Below are positions 1 to 6,024 of a stretch of DNA of 64,000 bases, piece by piece. Location of the stretch: contig NZ_NMUL01000010.1 in the NCBI RefSeq assembly GCF_002234595.1, forward strand, positions 1-64,000, given 5' to 3'. The translations under genes and the position numbers were made by a program. The notes under the pieces are model-generated. The model was not told the origin of the DNA. It did not search any database and saw only the letters and a list, made by a program, of their open reading frames with translations. The DNA comes from Amycolatopsis vastitatis. GTDB taxonomy: Bacteria > Actinomycetota > Actinomycetes > Mycobacteriales > Pseudonocardiaceae. The stretch's first letter is position 1. Every line of letters starts with the position of its first letter.

Positions 1-135
1 CTGGAACAGGTACTGCATCGTCACGGTCATCTCACCGAACGCACCGCCGATGAGTTCCTGGAGCTTGCGGGCGTAGACGGGGTCGGGCTTCTCGGGCTTG
101 GCTTCGAACTGCAACAGCTTCGTGTGACGGAACAC
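1..135 (-). CDS. Manganese catalase, N-terminal part (truncated by the window edge)
   Basis: The reverse strand reads 45 codons from a GTG start to the window edge, beginning MFRHTKLLQF and including ARKLQELIGGAFGEMTVTMQ. I recognise this as the conserved N-terminus of non-haem dimanganese catalases, which break hydrogen peroxide down in the cytosol. The Glu and Gln positions in this helix belong to the ferritin-like metal-binding bundle. The rest lies outside the window. It is probably a housekeeping gene just beyond the cluster border and has no obvious role in antibiotic synthesis. Only 45 residues are visible, so the family call rests on one conserved block. Confidence 0.75.
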   Translation of the reverse strand, partial: MFRHTKLLQFEAKPEKPDPVYARKLQELIGGAFGEMTVTMQYLFQ

Positions 136-328
136 GTCAGTCCCTCCGTCGTCCGGGGTGGCACCCGCCGGGGACCGGCGGGTCCCGGGGGCTTTCCCGG
201 TTAGCGGAGGGTTAACCACGCGGGGACGGAAGGCCGTGCGTGGTGGCGTTCCGGGCCTCGACAACGCCGTGACCGCTATGGTAGTTGAACGCGAAACGTT
301 TCGAAGTCGTGGCGAGTGGAGCAAGTAC

Positions 329-550
329 GTGAGCGATCAGCGGGAACGGGTGCGGGTCTGCCGCCGGTACCAGTGCGACGAGCCGGCCCTCTGGCGGCGG
401 ATGTGCGCGGCGCACTGGGCCCGGTGGCAGAACGGCGTCGACCCGCTCGACCAGCCGGGCGACGACGGCGAAGTCCCGGAACGGCAGGTCTGGCAGCCAC
501 CGCTGCGCGACTCCAGCGTTTCTCAGCGGAAACCCTCCGGCCGCTGGTGA
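329..550 (+). CDS. Small hypothetical protein with a Cys/His cluster
   Basis: This is a 73-residue reading frame. I chose the GTG start because a GGAG lies about 8 bases upstream; the frame stays open further upstream. The N-terminal half carries CRRYQC, then MCAAHW, a C-x4-C-x10-C-x2-H spacing (roughly residues 11-30) that could bind zinc. The C-terminal half is polar, with no further motif. Its last 28 bases overlap the 3' end of the convergent histidine kinase gene. I do not recognise a family. It could be a small DNA-binding or zinc-ribbon protein, or a chance open frame in GC-rich DNA. Confidence 0.35.
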   Translation: MSDQRERVRVCRRYQCDEPALWRRMCAAHWARWQNGVDPLDQPGDDGEVPERQVWQPPLRDSSVSQRKPSGRW

Positions 551-1617
551 GGTGACCAGGCGGGGCCGAAGGCGGGCAGCTCGACGGTGATCCGGAGCCC
601 GCCGCCGCGGCGCGGGGTGATCGTCAGGGATCCGTCGTGCACCTCGGCGATGCTCTTGACGATGGCCAGGCCGAGGCCGACGCCCGCGTGGTCGGTGCGC
701 AGGCGCTCGGTGTCCCGCCGGAACGGCTCGGTCAGCGTCGGGACCAGTTGCGGGGACAGGACTTCGCCGGAGTTTTCCACCGTGAGCACCACGGTTCCGG
801 AGCGGACGCCGGTGTCGACCCACACGGTCCCGCGTTCCGGCAGGTTGTGCACGATGGCGTTGTGCACGAGGTTGGTCGTCATCTGCAGCAGCAGCGCCGC
901 CGACCCCACGGCCGGGGTGACGTCGCCGAAGTCCTCGATGGCGACGCCGCGTTTCTCGGCGATCGGGAGCAGTGTCTCGACGGCTTCCTCCACGAGGAGG
1001 GACAGGTCGACGCGTTCGCGGGTGAACGTCGCCTGCTCGGCGCGGCTGAGCACGAGCAGCGCCTCGGTGAGGTCGATCGCCCTGGCGTTCACGGCGTGCA
1101 GGCGGTCGAAGAGCTCGCGGGGGTTCTTGGCCGGATCGGTGCGGGCCACCTCGAGCAGTGCCTGCGTGATCGCCAGCGGGGTGCGCAGTTCGTGTGAGGC
1201 GTTGGCGGCGAACCTCCGCTGCGCGGCGACGTGCGCTTCGAGGCGGGCGAGCATGGTGTCGAAGGCGTCGGCGAGCTCGCGGAACTCGTCTTCCGGGCCC
1301 TCCAGCCGGATCCGGTGGGAGAGCGACCCGTCCGCGGCCGTGCGGGCGGCGTCGGTGATGTGGGTCAGCGGGGCGAGCATGCGGCCGGCGAGCACCCACC
1401 CGCCCAGCAAGCCGAACGCCAGCAGGAAGACCAGCACCGAGCCGGCGGCCGGCGCGAAGTTGCGCGCGAGGACGGAGCGCTGCAGCACACCGCCGGCGGT
1501 GGCCACCACCGCGGGCACGTCCCGCAGTAGGAACACCCACACGGCGGAAAGCAGCAGGACGCCGGCGACCATGACGAAGCCGGCGTAGCTGAGGGTGAAC
1601 TTGAGGCGGACACTCAT
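523..1617 (-). CDS. vnlS: VanS-like sensor histidine kinase
   Basis: A membrane sensor kinase of 364 residues, partner of the adjacent response regulator. Two N-terminal hydrophobic segments (about residues 9-32 and 58-78) enclose a short extracytoplasmic loop of about 25 residues, followed by a HAMP region, the H-box ASHELRTPLA (phospho-acceptor His about residue 142), the N-box around NLVHNAIVHN and the G-box GVGLGLAIVKS. The ATG at 1617 is preferred, 10 bases after the regulator stop with an AGGG upstream; a GTG at 1635 would overlap the regulator. Kinases of this type flank the balhimycin-type clusters (VnlRS), where they resemble VanRS. The ligand cannot be read from sequence. The product, or cell-wall damage, is the natural guess. 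Confidence 0.8.
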   Translation of the reverse strand: MSVRLKFTLSYAGFVMVAGVLLLSAVWVFLLRDVPAVVATAGGVLQRSVLARNFAPAAGSVLVFLLAFGLLGGWVLAGRMLAPLTHITDAARTAADGSLSHRIRLEGPEDEFRELADAFDTMLARLEAHVAAQRRFAANASHELRTPLAITQALLEVARTDPAKNPRELFDRLHAVNARAIDLTEALLVLSRAEQATFTRERVDLSLLVEEAVETLLPIAEKRGVAIEDFGDVTPAVGSAALLLQMTTNLVHNAIVHNLPERGTVWVDTGVRSGTVVLTVENSGEVLSPQLVPTLTEPFRRDTERLRTDHAGVGLGLAIVKSIAEVHDGSLTITPRRGGGLRITVELPAFGPAWSPHQRPEGFR

Positions 1618-1627
1618 CCCCGGCGCC

Positions 1628-2311
1628 CTACGCACCGGCTGATCCCCCGGGCGCGGTGCCGATGCGGTACCCGACGCCGGCCACGGTGGCGATGATCCAG
1701 GGTTCGCCGAGCCGCTTGCGCAGGGCCGAGACCGTGATGCGCACGGCGTTGGTGAACGGGTCGGCGTTCTCGTCCCAAGCCCGTTTCAGGAGCTCTTCGG
1801 CGCTGACGACACCGCCTTCGGCGGAGACGAGGACTTCGAGCACGGCGAACTGCTTCCTGGTCAACGCGACGTAGCGGCCGTCGCGGTAGACCTCCCGGCG
1901 GAACGGGTCCACCCGCAGGCCGGCGATCTCCCGCACCGGCGGCCTGTTGTGGGCCCGCCGCCGATCGAGCGCTCTCAGCCTGAGCACGAGCTCGCGCAGT
2001 TCGAACGGCTTCGTGAGGTAGTCGTCGGCGCCCAGCCCGAACCCGGTGACCTTGTCTTCGAGCCGGTCGGCGGCGGTGAGCATGAGGATCGGCGTGCCGC
2101 TCCCGGAGGCGACGATCCGCTCGGCGATCTCGTCACCGGTCGGCCCGGGGACGTCCCGGTCGAGGACGGCGATGTCGTAGGTGTTGACGGCCAGCAGCTC
2201 CAGCGCGGCGTCGCCGTCGCCCGCGATGTCCGCGGCGATCGCTTCCAGGCGCAGGCCGTCGCGGACCGCTTCGGCCAGATAGGGCTCGTCCTCGACGATC
2301 AGCACGCGCAT
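1628..2311 (-). CDS. vnlR: VanR-like OmpR-family response regulator
   Basis: A 227-residue two-domain regulator. The receiver domain (about 1-115) starts MRVLIVEDEP and shows the phospho-acceptor Asp51 in VLDRD, the conserved Thr in MLTA and Lys in LTKPF. The C-terminal winged helix (about 125-218) ends with the typical VAGVGYRI. Its gene precedes the kinase and the two are co-transcribed. The start lies only 7 bases from an ATG of the opposite frame, so the divergent vanY gene most likely starts further downstream and the two share a promoter region. In glycopeptide producers such a pair controls, or once controlled, vanHAX resistance genes. None are visible in this window. Confidence 0.82.
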   Translation of the reverse strand: MRVLIVEDEPYLAEAVRDGLRLEAIAADIAGDGDAALELLAVNTYDIAVLDRDVPGPTGDEIAERIVASGSGTPILMLTAADRLEDKVTGFGLGADDYLTKPFELRELVLRLRALDRRRAHNRPPVREIAGLRVDPFRREVYRDGRYVALTRKQFAVLEVLVSAEGGVVSAEELLKRAWDENADPFTNAVRITVSALRKRLGEPWIIATVAGVGYRIGTAPGGSAGA

Positions 2312-2398
2312 CCTTCGATGGTACGAGCAGCCGGGATATCGCCGGCATATCGAAAACCGCATACGCCCTGGCAACACCCCGCTGTCTTCACTGGACCC

Positions 2399-3001
2399 GT
2401 GGCCTCCAGCGGACCGGCAAGGACGACAACCCGTCGGCTCGCCGGCGTCGTCGTCCCCGCGAAACGCCGGATTCGCCGTCTCCTCGTCGCCGGACCGCGA
2501 GCCGTCCTCGCCCGGATCGCGAAAGCGCTCGGCCTCCGCGGCCGGCTCGACCTGGCCGGTGGCGCCGTCCCCGCCGGTGTGACGGTCTTCGACGAAGATG
2601 TTCCGGGCGTGGTCAACCTCGATCCGCCGCTCCTCGCCGCGCTGCGCCGGGCCGGTGCCGCCGCCGCCGACGACGGGGTCGAGCTCCGCGTCAACAGCGG
2701 CTGGCGGTCCCCGGAGTACCAGGACCGGCTTCTGCGCGGGGCGATCGCGAAGTACGGATCCGAGGAAGAAGCCGCCCGGTGGGTGGCCACCCCGGAGACG
2801 TCCGCGCACGTGGCGGGGGTGGCGGTCGACATCGGGCCGCCGGAGTCCGCGCGGTGGCTGTCCGAGCACGGCTCCCGGTACGGGCTGTGCCAGATCTACC
2901 GCAACGAACCCTGGCACTACGAACTGCGTCCCGAGGCGATCGAGCACGGCTGCCCGCCCATGTACGCCGACCCCAGCCAGGACCCGAGGACACGCCGGTG
3001 A
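2399..3001 (+). CDS. vanY: VanY-type D,D-carboxypeptidase
   Basis: A zinc peptidase of the VanY/M15 family expected to trim the terminal D-Ala from peptidoglycan pentapeptides, removing the D-Ala-D-Ala glycopeptide target. The catalytic domain shows GWRSPEYQ, then SAHVAGVAVDIG (the S-x-H-x2-G-x-A-x-D zinc motif, about residues 136-147), and EPWHYEL, which supplies the catalytic Glu and the third zinc ligand His. The start is uncertain. I take the GTG at 2399; a GTG at 2579 would give a shorter form beginning MTVFDEDVPG, and an ATG at 2318 almost touches vnlR. The segment before 2579 is Arg/Ala-rich with no clear lipoprotein or Sec signal. It likely serves self-resistance with vnlRS. Confidence 0.8.
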   Translation: MASSGPARTTTRRLAGVVVPAKRRIRRLLVAGPRAVLARIAKALGLRGRLDLAGGAVPAGVTVFDEDVPGVVNLDPPLLAALRRAGAAAADDGVELRVNSGWRSPEYQDRLLRGAIAKYGSEEEAARWVATPETSAHVAGVAVDIGPPESARWLSEHGSRYGLCQIYRNEPWHYELRPEAIEHGCPPMYADPSQDPRTRR

Positions 3002-3652
3002 CCGGCAGGCTTCCGGCCGTCCGGACGGTGACCGAGTGTCACCGGCCGGCTCGCGGATCCGCCCCGGCGGGCGAACGCGGCGCGCGGGAATTATAGTTAT
3101 TCCACGCAGGCGATCAAGCCCGGCAATCGGGTTAACGGGATTTGCCGAAAAGGCCGCGGGGTTTACATCCGAGCCGAATTTGTATGATTCGCCGCATTGT
3201 ACGTATGCCCGATGTGTGAGTCAATGCAATTAGTCCATTAGGGAAGACCGGACCTCGAACCTGGACGGCGCGCTCCGCCGGTGAATCACGATTCTTCGTC
3301 AATTGCCGACGGCGATCAGTCATGCCATGCTGCCGTGGTGCGCACTCATTGGGGACCAAGGGGTGCGGTGACTGGGGGTCACGAGGCAATGGGGAATCCT
3401 GCCGAGCAAACCACCGAGCCGCGCCAGGCACTTGCCGGGAACTCGAGATCGAACACGCTCTGCGTCCTCGCGTTACCCGAACGTCGGCCCTGGTCGGGCT
3501 GACGGACTCAGACCTTGGCCGGGTGGAAGCCGCCGGACGCTCGTTCGGCGGCTTCCACCCGGGGCGAGGGGAGCACGCCCTTGGGCTCCGGCGGTTCGCC
3601 GGAGCGCAGGCTGATGCCGTCCACCGGGAGACCGCGGAGTAGGTCCGCGCGC
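3002..3652. other. Gene-free border segment
   Basis: I see no credible intact gene here. Open frames on either strand are short or have compositions unlike the neighbours. The stretch from about 3087 to 3330 is clearly less GC-rich than the surroundings, as expected of promoter or imported DNA. Two inverted repeats lie at 3520-3561 and 3586-3604. The segment ends where the hydroxymandelate oxidase relic begins. It looks like a junction between the resistance block and the biosynthetic block where older material has decayed. Confidence 0.5.
3520..3561. terminator. Perfect 16-bp inverted repeat
   Basis: Arms 3520-3535 (CGGGTGGAAGCCGCCG) and 3546-3561 are perfect complements around a 10-base loop. 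There is no T-run on either side, as is common for actinobacterial terminators. It could end read-through from vanY towards the regulator, or be a relic structure. A smaller 8-bp hairpin follows at 3586-3604. Confidence 0.45.
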
Positions 3653-3767
3653 GCCGGTGGTCTTCAAGGGGATCCTCACCGTCGAGGACACCCGCCGCGT
3701 GGCTGTGGCCGGAGCGGACGGGATCGTGGTGTCCAACCACCGAGGTCGAGCAGTTGGACGGTGCGGT
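3653..3767 (+). pseudogene. Frameshifted relic of the 4-hydroxymandelate oxidase gene (hmo)
   Basis: Over about 115 bases this matches the intact hmo gene at 57870-57983. In one frame it reads VFKGILTVEDTRRVAVAGAD and then GIVVSNHRG, against VLKGILAAEDARRAVEAGAD and GIVVSNHGG in Hmo. A net 1-base insertion follows, so the frame is lost before QLDGA. The copied stretch covers the FMN/substrate-binding loop containing the active-site His and Arg. Sequence on either side does not continue the match by eye. It can no longer encode anything useful, but it contains the operator at 3731-3759 and ends about 40 bases before the start of the StrR-like regulator. Confidence 0.85.
3731..3759. promoter_or_regulatory. 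StrR/Bbr-type operator upstream of the regulator gene
   Basis: GTCCAA at 3731-3736, a 17-base spacer, and TTGGAC at 3754-3759 form a perfect palindromic half-site pair. It matches the consensus I recall for the balhimycin regulator Bbr (GTCCAR-N17-TTGGAC). It lies 49 bases before the regulator start, so autoregulation is likely. The site is made from hmo-derived sequence (see the relic at 3653-3767). Confidence 0.75.
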
Positions 3768-3780
3768 TCTCTGCCGCACC
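3760..3780 (+). promoter_or_regulatory. Hairpin just downstream of the operator
   Basis: GGTGCGG (3760-3766) and CCGCACC (3774-3780) pair around a 7-base loop. If transcription starts upstream, this would sit in the 5' leader of the regulator mRNA, 28 bases before its start codon. Function unknown. Confidence 0.3.
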
Positions 3781-3808
3781 GCAATGTTGACGATCCCATG
3801 GGGGCTAG

Positions 3809-4774
3809 GTGGATCCGACGAGAGTTGACACGTTCGCTCTTCCCGTCGTCGAAATCGAGCTGTCCCGGCTGTCTTCCGCAAGCTCACCACGAACCTCGGG
3901 TGAGGATCCGGAGCACGTCGAGACGCTGTTGTCGGCAGAGGGGGAGCTTCCGCCCATTCTCGTTCATCGTCCGACGATGCAGGTCCTGGACGGCCTGCAC
4001 AGGCTGAAGGTGGCACGGGTACGAGGTGATACGAAAATCCTGGCCAGGCTGGTCGACGGCACCGAGTCGGACGCCTTCGTCCTGGCGGTCGAAGCGAACG
4101 TCAGGCACGGCCTGCCGCTGTCGCTCGCCGATCGCAAGCGCGCGGCCGTCCAGATCATCGGGACGCACCCGCAGTGGTCCGATCGGCGGGTGGCTTCGGC
4201 GACCGGCATCTCGGCCGGCACGGTGGCCGACCTGCGCAGGCGGGCGGGCGAGGACGGGGCCGACGCCAGGATCGGACGGGACGGGCGCGTCCGGCCCGCC
4301 GACGGTTCGGAGAGGAGAAGACTCGCGGCCGAGCTCATCCGCAACGACCCTGGCCTGTCGCTGCGGCAGGTCGCCAAGCAGGTCGGCATCTCCCCGGAGA
4401 CGGTCCGGGACGTGCGGGGCAGGCTGGAGCGCGGCGAGAGCCCGACCCCGGACGGGACCAGGAGGCTGCCGGCCAAGCCGCACCCGCTGCGGTTGTCGGA
4501 GCCGGACTTCGGCAGCACCGTGGACCGGGATCGGCTCGCCCTGCTGGAGAGACTCAAGACCGACCCTGCGCTGCGGTTGAACGAGGTCGGCCGGATCCTG
4601 TTGCGCATGCTCACCATGCACTCCATCGACGGGCAGGAGTGGGAAAGGATCCTGCACGGCGTCCCGCCGCACCTTTACGGCGTGATCGCCGGCTTCGCCC
4701 GGGACCACGCCCGGGTCTGGGCGGAGTTCGCGGATCACCTGGAGAACCGGGCGACCGATCTGGCCGCCGGCTGA
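3809..4774 (+). CDS. bbr: StrR/Bbr-like pathway-specific transcriptional activator
   Basis: A 321-residue ParB/StrR-family regulator. The N-terminal ParB-like part contains LPPILVHRP, LDGLHRLKVAR and the very conserved block VEANVRHGLPLSLADRKRAA (about residues 93-112). Two helix-turn-helix stretches follow (SDRRVASATGISAGTVADLR and LRQVAKQVGISPETVRDVRG). The start is GTG with a G-rich Shine-Dalgarno a few bases upstream. It stands alone, with a strong terminator behind it. Family members activate glycopeptide genes by binding paired GTCCA/TGGAC half-sites. Such sites are present before this gene and before oxyA, so it probably drives itself and the oxy/tailoring operon. Confidence 0.9.
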   Translation: MDPTRVDTFALPVVEIELSRLSSASSPRTSGEDPEHVETLLSAEGELPPILVHRPTMQVLDGLHRLKVARVRGDTKILARLVDGTESDAFVLAVEANVRHGLPLSLADRKRAAVQIIGTHPQWSDRRVASATGISAGTVADLRRRAGEDGADARIGRDGRVRPADGSERRRLAAELIRNDPGLSLRQVAKQVGISPETVRDVRGRLERGESPTPDGTRRLPAKPHPLRLSEPDFGSTVDRDRLALLERLKTDPALRLNEVGRILLRMLTMHSIDGQEWERILHGVPPHLYGVIAGFARDHARVWAEFADHLENRATDLAAG

Positions 4775-4785
4775 GGGCCGCGTGC

Positions 4786-4830
4786 GCGACGCCGGTCCCG
4801 GTGCGGTGAACGCACCGGGACCGGCGTCGC
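4786..4830. terminator. Strong 20-bp inverted repeat after the regulator
   Basis: GCGACGCCGGTCCCGGTGCG (4786-4805) and its exact complement (4811-4830) enclose the loop GTGAA. It starts 11 bases after the regulator stop and separates that gene from prephenate dehydrogenase. There is no T-run, which is usual for GC-rich actinobacteria. Confidence 0.85.
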
Positions 4831-4909
4831 GGTCCACATCGGACAGTGGAGGCCCGGTGCCCAAGCCGGGCGGCTGGACTTCGCCCGTTGGGCGGCTTAA
4901 GAAAGACCG

Positions 4910-5797
4910 GTGACCCTCGAGAAAGCGCTTGTCGTCGGTACCGGACTGATCGGCACTTCGGTGGCGCTGGCCCTTCGCGCGAAGGGCGTGGCTGTCTACC
5001 TTTCCGACATCGACGCGCACGCCGCGCGGCTGGCGCGGGAACTCGGCGCGGGTCACGAGTGGGCCGGCGAGGACGTGGATCTGGCGTTGATCGCCGTGCC
5101 GCCGCCCGTCGTTGCGGAACGGCTGGCGGAACTGCAGAAGCGGGAGACCGCACCGGCCTACACCGACGTGGCCAGCGTCAAGGCCGATCCGATCGCCGCA
5201 GCGGAGCGGCTCGGGTGCGACCTGACCTCGTATGTGCCGGGACACCCGCTCGCCGGCCGGGAGCGTTCCGGCCCGGCCGCCGCCCGCGCCGACCTGTTCT
5301 CGGGACGGGCGTGGGCGCTCTGCCCCCGCCCCGAGACGGACGCGCACGCGCTGCGGCGGGTGCGGGAACTGGTGTCGATGTGCGGGGCGGACGCCGTCAC
5401 CGTGGACCCGGGCGAACACGACTCGGCGGTGGCACTGGTGTCGCACGCCCCGCACGTGGTGGCGTCGGCGGTGGCGGCCAGCCTGGCGGGCGGTGACGAC
5501 GTCGCGTTGGGACTGGCGGGCCGGGGGCTGCGTGACGTGACGCGCATCGCCGCCGGGGATCCCTTGCTGTGGCGGGCGATCCTGGCCGGGAACACCCAGC
5601 CGGTGGCCGGGGTGCTCGAGCGGATCGCGGCCGACCTCGCCGAGGCGGCCTCGGCACTGCGGTCCGGCGATCTGGACGGCGTGACGGACCTGCTGCGGCG
5701 GGGTGTGGCCGGCCACGCGCGGATCCCCGGCGAACGCGGCGGGCCGGTGCGCGAGAACGCCGCGGTTCAGGTGGCGCCGGGAGACGGGCGGCACTAG
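4910..5797 (+). CDS. pdh: Prephenate dehydrogenase
   Basis: A 295-residue cytosolic TyrA-type enzyme that oxidatively decarboxylates prephenate to 4-hydroxyphenylpyruvate, the precursor of tyrosine and, through HmaS, of Hpg. The N-terminal Rossmann fold has VVGTGLIGTS (about residues 8-17), and the catalytic region shows VPGHPLAGRERSGP with the conserved His and Gly, plus SHAPHVV further on. There is no ACT or chorismate mutase domain, so this is the short monofunctional form. The start is a GTG preceded by GAAAG. Placement between the regulator and the exporter matches balhimycin-type clusters, where this extra copy frees tyrosine supply from normal feedback control. Confidence 0.88.
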   Translation: MTLEKALVVGTGLIGTSVALALRAKGVAVYLSDIDAHAARLARELGAGHEWAGEDVDLALIAVPPPVVAERLAELQKRETAPAYTDVASVKADPIAAAERLGCDLTSYVPGHPLAGRERSGPAAARADLFSGRAWALCPRPETDAHALRRVRELVSMCGADAVTVDPGEHDSAVALVSHAPHVVASAVAASLAGGDDVALGLAGRGLRDVTRIAAGDPLLWRAILAGNTQPVAGVLERIAADLAEAASALRSGDLDGVTDLLRRGVAGHARIPGERGGPVRENAAVQVAPGDGRH

Positions 5798-6024
5798 GCG
5801 TCCGGCCAAAAAGGACCGATCCCCGCGCGGCGTCCGACCGCCACCGAGCCATTCGGCCGGATCGGCGACGGCCGGCCCGCTTTTGCCGCGCCGGCACCGG
5901 TTTTCGCCGAGCGGGGCTCTTTCCGTGACGCCGAAGGCGATTCGCGCCCGGCGCCACTCGTGGACATCGATTCGATTCAGCACGATGGGGATCGCCGGCT
6001 TAGCGTGTGGAGAAGGGAACCTGC

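Noticed and set aside
2318..2398. A longer vanY start at the ATG at 2318
   Set aside because: It lies 7 bases from the divergent vnlR start codon and leaves no room for either promoter or ribosome site. The added residues show no signal peptide.
3233..3266. GTCCAT and CTGGAC in the region before the regulator as another Bbr-type site
   Set aside because: The spacer is 22 bases, half a helical turn off the 17-base consensus, and the hexamers are imperfect. Chance is more likely.
4831..4860. GTCCAC...GTGGAG before prephenate dehydrogenase as an operator
   Set aside because: The half-sites are only 8 bases apart and incomplete. They do not fit the spacing of the two good sites.
5798..6024. An expected regulator site before the ABC transporter
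   Set aside because: I found no GTCCA/TGGAC pair with suitable spacing. The nearest match (GTCCGA near 5858) has no second half-site.
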